64,000 nucleotides of DNA from Anaerobranca californiensis DSM 14826 (GCF_900142275.1 NZ_FRAI01000008.1:36979-100978); one strand, 5' to 3'. Shown: positions 16,237 to 24,023, counted from the first letter of the stretch. Notes: generated from the letters alone by a model not told the origin. Program-made: numbers and translations.

Positions 16237-17484
16237 CTAATAAACTAGGGGATCATAAGTTAAGTCATCGAGGTGATCAGCCTCTTTGCTCATCACCTGC
16301 CTTTCTATGATTTCGTATATTAAATCATTAGCTCTTCGTCTTCTTCCTTTAGAATAGTTGATTTCTTTATACAATAACTTTTTGATGAATAGTTGAAATG
16401 AATCGTAAAGGCAGGTATGTAAAAGTCTCTTTATTTTTAAAAGGTTACCATGATAACCAGCTTTAATTTTTAAAATTGTTAGTAAGCAGTATGTAATCAA
16501 GGCAATTAATAATTGGTTTTTTACAGCATTTTGACTTAACCCATAAAAATGTTTTACTTTCAGGTGCTGTTTTATCCATTTGAAAAACAACTCTATTTGC
16601 CAACGACTACGATATAAAGTACTTATTTCTTCGCTATCTAACTCAAACTGATTTGTTATTATTACTATTGTTTTTCCTTTACTGTCTAATATTTCTAGTA
16701 GACGAAGGGGGTGTTTCATCTTAGTAATGTTATCTTTTCCTAGATATACTATTTGCTCTTTTATAATATTACTGTCAGGTTTAACTGCTTTTTCTTCGAT
16801 TATTTCTACTATAGCATTCTTTTTTAAACGACAAATAAAGGAAACTCCATCTGCACAGTAGCTATCAAACTTTTTATAGTCAACATAGCCACGATCCATG
16901 ATGTTTAAAGCATCTTTTTCTTCTACTATCAAGTTATCCATTTGCCTTCTGTCATTTAAATTAGCTTGGGTTACAATTGATTTATCAGGTAGAATTTCAT
17001 CTTTAACAAATTTTATTCTAAGATGAAGCTTTATTCCACCTTTAGTCTTTCTAAACAAAGCCCATGGATATCGACTTAAGCAAAGACTAATTGTTGTTGA
17101 ATCAATTAAATGAACCCCGCCAAGATTTTGAGTTAGTGTATTAACTCCTAGTTTTACAAGAGCCTCTTGGTAAATTGTTTTAAATAAAGTTTCTGTAATT
17201 TCTACTGGTAAATCTCGCAATCGTCTAGATAACTGGGCTGAGCTAATAGAGTTTAGAGATATGTGCTTACTTAACTCATCATTTTTTAAGCTGTTGCTGA
17301 TATCACGTAGACCACGATGTTGCTCTAACTGTGATATAATAAGTAGTTTCAAAAGCTGTGTCGTTTTTAATTTCTTAACGTATTTATCAGCATCCATAAT
17401 ATTTAGTGCAGTTAAAAATTTTTCATTTAAAATAGGTTTAAACAGTTGAAAAAATGTGGAATTTATGATATCCTTACCTTGCAT
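16237..17484 (-). CDS. IS4 family transposase
   Basis: A 415-residue DDE transposase. The N-terminal DUF4372-like region has LEQHRGLRDISNSLKNDELS. The DDE core carries HLIDSTTISLCLSRYPWALF (first Asp), NIMDRGYVDYKKFD (second Asp) and the YREK-like YRSRWQIELFFKWIKQHLKV (catalytic Glu). The reading frame is intact from ATG to stop, so the element could still transpose. The ribosome binding site AAAGGAG lies in the arm of a perfect 17-bp hairpin just upstream. Confidence 0.9.
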   Translation of the reverse strand: MQGKDIINSTFFQLFKPILNEKFLTALNIMDADKYVKKLKTTQLLKLLIISQLEQHRGLRDISNSLKNDELSKHISLNSISSAQLSRRLRDLPVEITETLFKTIYQEALVKLGVNTLTQNLGGVHLIDSTTISLCLSRYPWALFRKTKGGIKLHLRIKFVKDEILPDKSIVTQANLNDRRQMDNLIVEEKDALNIMDRGYVDYKKFDSYCADGVSFICRLKKNAIVEIIEEKAVKPDSNIIKEQIVYLGKDNITKMKHPLRLLEILDSKGKTIVIITNQFELDSEEISTLYRSRWQIELFFKWIKQHLKVKHFYGLSQNAVKNQLLIALITYCLLTILKIKAGYHGNLLKIKRLLHTCLYDSFQLFIKKLLYKEINYSKGRRRRANDLIYEIIERQVMSKEADHLDDLTYDPLVY

Positions 17485-17493
17485 TTTTTAAGC

Positions 17494-17546
17494 TCCTTTA
17501 TAATAGAGATTTGGTAAGGACTACTCTATATCTCTATTATAAAGGA
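17494..17546 (-). promoter_or_regulatory. perfect 17-bp hairpin hiding the IS4 transposase ribosome binding site
   Basis: TCCTTTATAATAGAGAT (17494-17510) is perfectly complementary to ATCTCTATTATAAAGGA (17530-17546), with a 19-nt loop. In the minus-strand mRNA the arm next to the gene contributes the AAAGGA of the ribosome binding site. Confidence 0.65.
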
Positions 17547-17646
17547 TTTTTCTTTATTTTTCATGTATTTTTAGCTATTTTCTCCTTTTTTCTGCTATGT
17601 TTAATAGTTGACAAATTAAAATTAATTTAATGCAACTAGTGATTTT

Positions 17647-17679
17647 TTATACAACTATTTTATCATTTTTTATATATTT
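17647..17679. repeat. direct repeat, right copy, next to the IS4 element
   Basis: Same sequence as 14174-14206 apart from one T in a T-run. It starts 12 bp outside the right end of the IS4 element. Confidence 0.7.
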
Positions 17680-17947
17680 AAATAGCAAAAAAATAAACCC
17701 CCACAGTAAATGAAGGTGGATTATCAATATTTTTACTACACCAACAATTTGCTTTTAAATTCATATATATCTTTTAGATTTTTTAGAGATGATTAACCTC
17801 AGATTTAAATTTATTTATTATATCATGTCCGACTTTTTGTTGTCTAAAAACTATATGGCTCCTATTGAATATGAGAAATTATGTGGAGCAGTATAGTTTG
17901 CTTTAGATTCGAGCCTGAGGGGGCACTAGCCACCCCAGCGGGGCTTG

Positions 17948-18071
17948 TCCTTGATAATCCAATAAAGAAATGCTAAAATTCACCTTCACGAAGGCGAATG
18001 TGTATAGTTTGCTTTGAGTTCTTTGCCTTCGGGTGATACCCTAAAAGCATTTATGTTTGGATTGTCAAGGA
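17948..18071. repeat. long-stem inverted-repeat element with internal hairpins
   Basis: Arm TCCTTGATAATCCAA...AAATGCT (17948-17974) pairs with AGCATTT...TTGGATTGTCAAGGA (18046-18071). The ends are nearly perfect with a few mismatches in the middle. The 71-nt interior has a hairpin ATTCACCTTCACGAAGGCGAAT and a second at TGCCTTCGGGTGATACCC. A direct repeat, GTATAGTTTGCTTT, occurs once outside (17893) and once inside (18002). It could be a structured RNA or a small palindromic mobile repeat. Confidence 0.6.
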
Positions 18072-18121
18072 TGGCGTAATTTTAACAAAAAAACCTAAAA
18101 TTTTGTCCAATATATTGACAT

Positions 18122-18245
18122 AGATCCAATTGGATGATAAATCCACAACTTAAAACAGTCGAGGTATATGTCTTAGAAGCGGGTGAATACAAGCAGGTGT
18201 TGAATCATAATAAAGTTTGGTGGAACCAAAACCCGGCTCAAACCC
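18122..18245 (+). pseudogene. C-terminal scrap of a Uma2-like nuclease
   Basis: The plus-strand frame reads NWMINPQLKTVEVYVLEAGE followed by YKQV. This matches the conserved C-terminal strand pattern of Uma2 (DUF820) proteins, normally YWIVDP..KTVEVY.L..G.Y. The rest of the protein, including the PD-(D/E)XK core, is missing upstream. Confidence 0.6.
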
Positions 18246-18305
18246 TTGCCGTATCTGTTATCAGACCATTTTTTCCACATTTACCCATCATAATAAAGTT
18301 TGGTG
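18204..18305. repeat. 19-bp direct repeat
   Basis: ATCATAATAAAGTTTGGTG occurs exactly at 18204-18222 and 18287-18305. A related word in the opposite orientation (AAACTTTATT...TTTCACCAA) closes each of the two longer repeats at 18637 and 18808. Confidence 0.7.
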
Positions 18306-18522
18306 AAAATTACCCCAATATGCAGCCTACACATCCGATTCTTGCGTGTGTATTCCTCCGCAGGTGTAATCACCACCCAGCATATAACACCCGACGCACT
18401 ATCGCTCCGTTCCTTACAACCCTTGTCTGTTTCCCCCTCCGGGGCTATTACACCCACTACCTCTTTTTTATTTATTTAAATATTTTTTTGTGTGGGGGTT
18501 AGCCACATCATAGGTGGAATAA

Positions 18523-18657
18523 GGCATTGGAGGAGTTAGATGGGGGTATGTCTACAGTGGAAATGAGACTGAAGGTCTATTGTTCCTTCGTGTTGGTTAC
18601 AACCATTGGATACCTATACGGTTTGGTTACACCAGGGTAGTTGATTCGAGGGCATAA
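18523..18657 (+). pseudogene. RHS/YD-repeat-like coding scrap
   Basis: A 44-codon plus-strand frame includes GYVYSGNETEGLLFLRVGYN and HWIPIRFGYTRVVDSRA before TAA. The pattern resembles the RHS core-to-tip signature ETGLYYLRARYYNP..GRFI. No start codon or upstream RHS repeats remain, so it is a relic. Confidence 0.4.
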
Positions 18658-18735
18658 AAAAAACCGTGAATGTTAGCAAGACTTCTCCTGCAAACACCTC
18701 ACGGGGTTTCACAAAACTTTATTATTTTTCACCAA
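18637..18735. repeat. ~100-bp imperfect repeat, unit 1
   Basis: Begins at the end of the RHS-like scrap (GGCATAAAA) and runs through TTCTCCTGCAAACACCTCAC to TTTCACCAA. It is closely similar to 18808-18904; the anchors CACCTCACG are 169 bp apart. Confidence 0.7.
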
Positions 18736-18807
18736 TCTTTATTTTGTTTCACCAGTGTTTTTTATTAGTATACAACGGGACCGTTGGATTGGGTGTGGCT
18801 GCACATT

Positions 18808-18904
18808 CAGTTCGTTCCAAGACATAAAAACCCTGTGAAGGATTACAAAATTTCTCCTGTAAGCACCTCACGTGTTTTTACTAAACTTTATTCTCTTTCA
18901 CCAA
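18808..18904. repeat. ~100-bp imperfect repeat, unit 2
   Basis: Second copy of the unit at 18637-18735. It also begins just where a short plus-strand reading frame (GLGVAAHSVRSKT) ends in TAA, and runs through TTCTCCTGTAAGCACCTCAC to TTTCACCAA. Confidence 0.7.
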
Positions 18905-19002
18905 CCATTTTTTATTAATCAAACTTTGTTTTGATTGGAGCATAGTAAGATTGTTATAAATATTACATAAAAATTATCGATATTTTAATTTACAATGATA
19001 AT

Positions 19003-19102
19003 ATGGATTGTTAACTTTAAAATTAAAAATAACCAAAGGAAACAATCCATAAAATTCGTTCACTTTATATTAAAGAAATTTTTATTTTTAAGTGAACGAA
19101 TT
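19003..19102 (-). terminator. two tandem hairpins after the HD-domain gene
   Basis: AATTCGTTCACTT (19053-19065) pairs perfectly with AAGTGAACGAATT (19090-19102), and ATGGATTGTT (19003-19012) with AACAATCCAT (19041-19050). The first is the likely transcription stop for the HD/CmpB-like pair, although no long T-run follows. Confidence 0.5.
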
Positions 19103-19120
19103 ATAAACTTTATAGAATAA

Positions 19121-19630
19121 TTATATTCGATGTTTAATGTTTGCTATCATTCCCTGTCCAATTTCTACAGACGCACAATATTTATCTACAAAACAAACTA
19201 TAAATGATTCATTATATTTTGGAGGCTTTATTGTAAGAGGCCACATATGCTTACTTATGATGTCCTTCTCTATTTCATTTAAATCAAATACTTTAACAGC
19301 ATTTTCAAGTGCTATATCTGGATGCCTGAATGCATGCTTCCCTCCACTTAGTTTTGTAGTTCTCCAATCATATAAGAATAAATCGTGCAGTAACCCACCC
19401 CTTGCAGCGGAAACATAATCTAAGCCTACATATCTACAAATCATATAACTGTAAAATGATACATTTAAACAATGGTCAAGACATGTCGTAAAGTAATGAT
19501 GCCTATACCGATTCATCATTTTTACATTTTCATTTCTCAGCAAATCTTCAATGTAACTCTTATATTCCCTATAAATCTCGTTGTCTGCCTTTAACTTTAA
19601 CCTTAATTCTTTTAAACTCATTTTGTACAT
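19121..19630 (-). CDS. HD-domain hydrolase-like protein
   Basis: A protein of about 169 residues with an HD-type metal phosphohydrolase core. H of the early DHCLNVSFYSY helix, the HD pair in RGGLLHDLFLYDW, a later SKHMWPL and a C-terminal FVDKYCA give the H...HD...H...D ligand set. The substrate is unknown. The start is ambiguous: ATG 19630 follows CAGGAG by ten bases, while ATG 19621 and an unsupported ATG at 19663 are alternatives. In each case it overlaps the end of the CmpB-like gene. HD proteins of this kind commonly accompany PF06541 membrane proteins in Clostridia. Confidence 0.8.
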   Translation of the reverse strand: MYKMSLKELRLKLKADNEIYREYKSYIEDLLRNENVKMMNRYRHHYFTTCLDHCLNVSFYSYMICRYVGLDYVSAARGGLLHDLFLYDWRTTKLSGGKHAFRHPDIALENAVKVFDLNEIEKDIISKHMWPLTIKPPKYNESFIVCFVDKYCASVEIGQGMIANIKHRI

Positions 19631-20300
19631 ATCCTCTAATCTCCTGATTAAGTTTGCCAACATTTAAAAAGCACAATTTAGGAAATGCCTGAAAAATCCT
19701 TTTGTATTTTATAACTTGTTCATGAAAATTTCCTAAAGGATATTGATAATACATCAAGACAACCTGCTTTAGGTCTATTATTTCTGTAACTGATTTTATT
19801 GTATCGAAAATAAAATAAATAATTATAATAGCCGTCATAATAAATTTCGTTGATATGTTCAAAAAAGCAACATACTTAACAGTTATCGGATGAGCAAAAG
19901 TAATCAGAATATAAGAAAGTATTCCCCAGAATATAGAATACTTTATACATACTCTCCCATGCAAATTTAAAAAGTTATTACTGTAATCCCACCATTTGCA
20001 GTTAAATATTTTCTCTAAAATATATCCAGTGATATATTCAAGTATCGTTGTTAATAACATAGCCAACAATATTTTAACCGTTGTTGACTCTGATACAATG
20101 CTAAGGCTATTATTCAAAAAAATTAGTAACTGAATAATCAATATTGCCCCAAATCCATATATGGGACAGAAAGGACCATGCAAAAATCCTCTATTAATAA
20201 ATTTCTTTTTAGAAATACTAGCATAAATTGTTTCCAGCATCCATCCTATAAAAGAGTATAGGGCAAAATATATTACAATATCAAAAAAGTATTCCCCCAC
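19569..20300 (-). CDS. putative ABC-transporter-type membrane protein (CmpB-like, PF06541 type)
   Basis: A 243-residue integral membrane protein with about five hydrophobic segments in the first 165 residues. It carries the conserved N-terminal FALYSFIGWMLETIYA and NRGFLHGPFCPIYGFGAI typical of the clostridial family annotated as putative ABC transporter permease. The soluble C-terminal tail ends in basic residues (KVKGRQRDL). Its 3' end overlaps the HD-domain gene. No ATPase partner is adjacent, so a transport role is not demonstrated. Confidence 0.75.
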   Translation of the reverse strand: MGEYFFDIVIYFALYSFIGWMLETIYASISKKKFINRGFLHGPFCPIYGFGAILIIQLLIFLNNSLSIVSESTTVKILLAMLLTTILEYITGYILEKIFNCKWWDYSNNFLNLHGRVCIKYSIFWGILSYILITFAHPITVKYVAFLNISTKFIMTAIIIIYFIFDTIKSVTEIIDLKQVVLMYYQYPLGNFHEQVIKYKRIFQAFPKLCFLNVGKLNQEIRGYVQNEFKRIKVKVKGRQRDL

Positions 20301-20337
20301 CGTTTCTTCCTCCTTACAATACTACACTCAGCATTAC

Positions 20338-22032
20338 TCATAAATGACCTGACCGTAATGCTGAAATAATAAGAAACAATACTATTGCACCTGCAATAAC
20401 CAGTCCAATTTTTAAAATTGTTATATTTAGAAAATATACCTCTACCCCTGTATGGGCACTCATTCCAGAACCTATAATAATGCCTGCAATGACGATACTG
20501 ACTGCCAGTAACACCATACTAAATGAAAGACGGTTAAAAATTTTTTCTATTCGTTTCACAATTTTCTCAATATCCTTCATCTTAAACTGCATTGTAAAAT
20601 CTTCATCTTCTATTTTTTCTAAAAAGTTCAGCATCGACGATGGGAATTTCCTTGCTAAATTACCATAATCCATAATTCCGCCAATAAATTCTTTTCCTAT
20701 TTTTTCGGGCGAGAATATTCTAAACATTAACTTTCCTGCAATTGGCTCTGCAACTTCTAAAATATTAAGTTGTGGGTCTAATTTTTCTACTAAACCTTCT
20801 AAAGTAACAAGTGATTTTGCAAGCATTGTAAACTCGCTTGGAATCACAATATTATAGGAAAAAGCAAGATGAAAAATCTCATTGAATACCTCCCCAATTT
20901 TTATCTCACTTAGAGGAACTGACAAATATTTATCCCTTAATGTATCAATATCCTTCTCAAGTTTTTTGATATTTACCCTTCTTGACATTGCATCTAATCC
21001 TAATATTCCTCGAATAATCAATTTGCTGTTTTTAAATGTAATCCCCATTAACATTTTAAGAAATTGGTTTTTCCGTTCCTCACTTAACTTCCCCACCATA
21101 CCCAAATCCAAAAACGCAATTACATTCCCTTCTAAAACCATAATATTACCAGGATGAGGGTCTCCATGAAAAAAACCATCTCTTAATATCTGATTAAATA
21201 TAGAAGTAGCAAGGTTATGAGCAATTACTTTACGGTTAAGCCCTGCTTTCTCCAGTGCTTCAAAATCATTTAACCGTATACCATCAATATATTCCATTGT
21301 TAATACACGACGTGTTGTATGAATCCAACTGATGTTAGGAACAATCACATCTTTATCTTTCATAAAATTTTTCTTAAATGTTTCTGCATTTTCTCCTTCA
21401 ATTCTAAAATCCAGTTCATTTTTAATAGTAATTTCAAATTCCTGCACCATCTTACTAAAATCATATAGTTTCCCATACTTCGTATGATTGTCAATAAAAT
21501 ATGCGAGGTCCTTCAATATTTTTAAATCGAGGTCAATGTTCCTCTCTATTTTAGGTCTTTGAACTTTGACAACTACTCGTTTCCCTGATAGTAATTCTGC
21601 AAGATGAACTTGTGCAATGGATGCTGCCGCTAAAGGCTTTTCATCAAATTTCGCATAGATATTTTCTAGTGAGTCACCCAATTCGCTTTCTATCACATTT
21701 CTAACTTCTTCAAATGGAAAAGGCGGTACTGTATCCTGTAATTTTTCCAGTTCTTCAATTATATCCTGTGGCAGAAGGTCAGGTCTTGTACTAATGATTT
21801 GCCCCAACTTTATAAAGGTAGGTCCTAATTCTTCTAATGATAACCTTAACCGCTGACCTACAGTAAGTTTCGTAAATTTATTTTCAGCCGTGTGTTTTAC
21901 TATTCTCTTTCTTATATTTAAATAAGACAGGATGCCCATCTGGTCTATGAAAGTACCAAAACCATGTTTTACAAACACTAGAATAATTTCTCGATATCTT
22001 TTAATATGCTTATATCGATTAATAGCAATCAA
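20338..22032 (-). CDS. UbiB/AarF (ABC1/ADCK) family atypical kinase
   Basis: A 564-residue membrane-anchored protein-kinase-like protein. It has the KxGQ motif in TFIKLGQIISTRPDLLPQ (about residues 73-90), the Ala-rich loop AAASIAQVHLAEL, the catalytic/metal segment GFFHGDPHPGNIM and the DFG-like FLDLGMVGKL. Two membrane segments end the protein. In proteobacteria UbiB supports ubiquinone synthesis; the substrate in anaerobic Firmicutes is unknown. The start is a TTG at 22032 with AGGT upstream. It lies 37 bp ahead of the CmpB-like gene, probably in one operon. Confidence 0.9.
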   Translation of the reverse strand: MIAINRYKHIKRYREIILVFVKHGFGTFIDQMGILSYLNIRKRIVKHTAENKFTKLTVGQRLRLSLEELGPTFIKLGQIISTRPDLLPQDIIEELEKLQDTVPPFPFEEVRNVIESELGDSLENIYAKFDEKPLAAASIAQVHLAELLSGKRVVVKVQRPKIERNIDLDLKILKDLAYFIDNHTKYGKLYDFSKMVQEFEITIKNELDFRIEGENAETFKKNFMKDKDVIVPNISWIHTTRRVLTMEYIDGIRLNDFEALEKAGLNRKVIAHNLATSIFNQILRDGFFHGDPHPGNIMVLEGNVIAFLDLGMVGKLSEERKNQFLKMLMGITFKNSKLIIRGILGLDAMSRRVNIKKLEKDIDTLRDKYLSVPLSEIKIGEVFNEIFHLAFSYNIVIPSEFTMLAKSLVTLEGLVEKLDPQLNILEVAEPIAGKLMFRIFSPEKIGKEFIGGIMDYGNLARKFPSSMLNFLEKIEDEDFTMQFKMKDIEKIVKRIEKIFNRLSFSMVLLAVSIVIAGIIIGSGMSAHTGVEVYFLNITILKIGLVIAGAIVLFLIISALRSGHL

Positions 22033-22213
22033 TTTATATCACAACCTATTTACAGTTTTTTGCATATACCACTTAATTTTTTATATGTTATTTTTTAGTC
22101 TTGACTATAAGTTAAGTTTTAAACCAAAGAAGGTCGGATGACCGAATTAATTGTCTCAGGTAAAAACATTGTTCACTTTATGATTGTTTTTTTACTTGGA
22201 TTGTCAACATTTT

Positions 22214-22322
22214 TTAAGACACTTTTTTATCGGACATAAACGTTCTATATTCTACAGGAGTAAGGTAATCTAATGAACCATGAATTCTGTAATTATTATA
22301 CCAATTTACATAATCAAACAAT
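22214..22322 (-). pseudogene. 3' remnant of an IS3-family transposase (OrfB)
   Basis: The minus-strand frame reads LFDYVNWYNNYRIHGSLDYL followed by TPVEYRTF and a stop. This is the C-terminal signature of IS3/IS150 OrfB, where the catalytic Glu has already passed. Everything upstream is gone; the sequence abuts the truncated DarT-like gene. Confidence 0.8.
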
Positions 22323-22329
22323 TAATATT

Positions 22330-22539
22330 CTAGATTTGCAAATTGTTGTAGACAAACTCTGTTTTAATAACTTTAATATTATTTTCTAAACAATACTTCC
22401 TGCTATGTAAACACCCTTTTTCAAAAATACCCATTAAATTTGAAAAGTCAGTAAAGTGAAGTAATCCATTAAAGCCATATTTTTCTTTTAAAACTTGAAC
22501 ATATTCTTTAATTATTTCATAATTCATTTTATAACACAT
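22330..22539 (-). pseudogene. truncated DarT-like/DUF4433 gene (N-terminal fragment)
   Basis: A 69-residue fragment with LLHFTDFSNLMGIFEKGCLH followed by SRKYCLEN. This matches the start of DUF4433/DarT ADP-ribosyltransferases (HFT...NL..I...G.L.S). The full family is about 200 residues, so the catalytic part is missing. The frame ends where the IS3 remnant begins, and an IS256-type element sits just upstream of its start. A DarG antitoxin gene is not visible nearby. Confidence 0.6.
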
Positions 22540-22543
22540 AATA

Positions 22544-23825
22544 TCCCCCCCTTAAAGTTAAGTCCATAAAATTGTGTAAAAAGGGGTTGAGCCACCCCAC
22601 CCTTCTGGTTAGAATTAAAAGTGGAAAAACCAAGACTAACTGGAGGGATGAGAAATGGCTCAATACAATATTACCATTGATTCTGAAATTTTGCACTATC
22701 TTTTTCTAAAAGGAGCTAAAGATGAGGGTATGGCTAAGTTACTAGAGTCTGTATTGAATCAAGTGTTACAGGCACAGGCTGCCGAACAGATTAAAGCTGA
22801 ACCATGTGAAAGGACTAAAGAAAGAGAAGATTATCGTAACGGTTATTACAAAAGAGGATTAGGCACAAGAGTTGGGAATATAGTATTGCAGATTCCTAGG
22901 TTTAGGTATGGGAAATTTACAACTGATTTATTTCAACGTTATCAACGGAGTGAACAGGCATTATTACTTGCCCTAATGGAAATGGTAGTTAATGGTGTAT
23001 CTACAAGGAAGGTTGAAGAGATAACATATGAACTTTGTGGTACTGAATTTTCCAGATCTACTATATCTGAGCTATGCAAGAACCTTGATCCAGTAGTTCA
23101 AGGATGGATTTCCAGACCACTTAATGAAAAGAGGTTTCCATTTGTTATAGTAGATGCCATGGTAATAAAGGTAAGGGAAGAAGAGAGAGTTCGGCAAAGA
23201 GGGTTATTAATTGCCATTGGGATAAATGAAGAAGGTTACCGAGAAGTATTAGGGATTATGGTAGGGGATAGTGAGAGCGAGGAAAGCTGGGGAGAATTTT
23301 TCTCATGGCTCAAGCAGAGGGGATTACATGGGGTAGACCTTATAGTATCAGACCAACATAAAGGGCTTATACGAGCTATCAGGCAGTATTTTCAGGGAGC
23401 AACATGGCAGAGGTGTCAGACACATTTTATGCGAAATATTCTTGATAAGACACCAAAACAGTTACAAAAAGAGGTTCATAGCAAGGTAAGAGCTATATTG
23501 GAAGCACCTGACTCAAAAACGGCAAGGAAGCTGTTAAATGATGTATTAGATGAGTACAAAGAGAAGGCACCCAAGGCTATGGAAGTATTAGAGGAAGGGT
23601 TTGAAGATGCGACAGCGGTATTGGAACTTCCTGAGCAATACCGCAGGAGGCTGCGTACTACCAATGGGTTAGAGCGGTTAAATGAATAAATAAGGCGGCG
23701 ATAGCGAATCCTTGACCTAAAAGAAGCCAGAAGCAGTAAAATTTAAAAACTAGTGGTGATAATTTAACCTGATTCTAGCCAGAGGGAATTTTACACAAAA
23801 ATTTGGACTTGATCCCCCCTTAATC
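22544..23825 (+). mobile_element. IS256-family insertion sequence with matching ends
   Basis: Terminal inverted repeats AAGTCCATAAAATTGTGTAAAA (left, 22560-22581) and TTTTACACAAAAATTTGGACTT (right, 23789-23810) match with small gaps. Both ends are flanked by ATCCCCCC(C)TTAA in the same orientation (22543-22555 and 23812-23823), consistent with a target-site duplication. The element is about 1.26 kb and carries one plus-strand transposase gene. It is inserted just upstream of the DarT-like fragment. Confidence 0.75.
22655..23689 (+). pseudogene. IS256 (Mutator-type) transposase with premature stop
   Basis: The frame runs 344 codons from ATG 22655 (after TGGAGGGATGAGAA). It has family motifs YRNGYYKRGLGTRVGNI, the first Asp in VDAMVIKVRE, the second Asp in LIVSDQHKGL, and WQRCQTHFMRNIL. 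It ends at RTTNGLERLNE, where TAA replaces the codon before IRRR; a TAG follows four codons later. IS256 transposases are about 400 residues and the catalytic Glu lies in the ERLN(E/K)EIRRR stretch. The tail is therefore lost and the protein is probably inactive. Confidence 0.85.
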
Positions 23826-23872
23826 ATAATAAATTCTATAAAACACCCATTTATTAAACAATACCATTAATA

Positions 23873-23912
23873 ACAAAAAAGTCAATATTCAGTTAATACC
23901 GACTTTTTTGTA
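23873..23912. terminator. bidirectional-looking terminator hairpin
   Basis: ACAAAAAAGTC pairs with GACTTTTTTGT around an 18-nt loop. Each arm supplies a T-run for one strand. Confidence 0.6.
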
Positions 23913-23954
23913 CATCTTCATTTAAATAACATTACGCATTTTTTAATGTATAAG

Positions 23955-24001
23955 AAAAAGCTTGAAAACCCTGTTATATATAGGTTCTCAAGCTTTTTTC
24001 C
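23955..24001 (-). terminator. terminator hairpin downstream of glmS
   Basis: AAAAAGCTTGAGAACC pairs with GGTTTTCAAGCTTTTTC around a short AT loop. It lies about 100 bp past the glmS stop. Confidence 0.7.
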
Positions 24002-24023
24002 CTTTTCAAACTGTCAAAGGGGT

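Larger units (their letters stand above)
16083..17634 (-). mobile_element. IS4-type insertion sequence
   Basis: A 1.55-kb element with one transposase gene. Imperfect 26-bp terminal inverted repeats, 21 of 26 matching, begin TGCATTAAA at 16083-16108 and end TTTAATGCA at 17609-17634. The length is normal for IS4 relatives. No exact target duplication is visible. Another TGCATTAAA preceded by CACTA occurs at 14211-14229, facing the right end; it may be a relic of a related element. Confidence 0.7.
17635..19120. other. repeat-rich region without intact genes
   Basis: About 1.5 kb between the IS4 element and the HD-domain gene. It holds a long-stem element at 17948-18071, an Uma2-like coding scrap, an RHS-like coding scrap, two imperfect ~100-bp repeats at 18637 and 18808, and paired hairpins at 19003-19102. 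GC content rises clearly at 17.9-18.7 kb compared with the flanks. The plus-strand open frame 18134-18502 starts as Uma2-like sequence and then runs into non-coding DNA. Confidence 0.7.

Noticed and set aside
14288..17634. A single composite transposon carrying cargo
   Set aside because: The two elements belong to different families with different ends, and nothing except hairpins lies between them.
18134..18502. Plus-strand open frame of 122 codons as a real gene
   Set aside because: Only its first ~23 codons resemble a protein family (Uma2 C-terminus). The rest runs through repeats and hairpins.
18637..18904. CRISPR array
   Set aside because: There are only two imperfect ~100-bp units with dissimilar spacing sequence and no cas genes. 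The units behave like 3' flanks of decayed genes.
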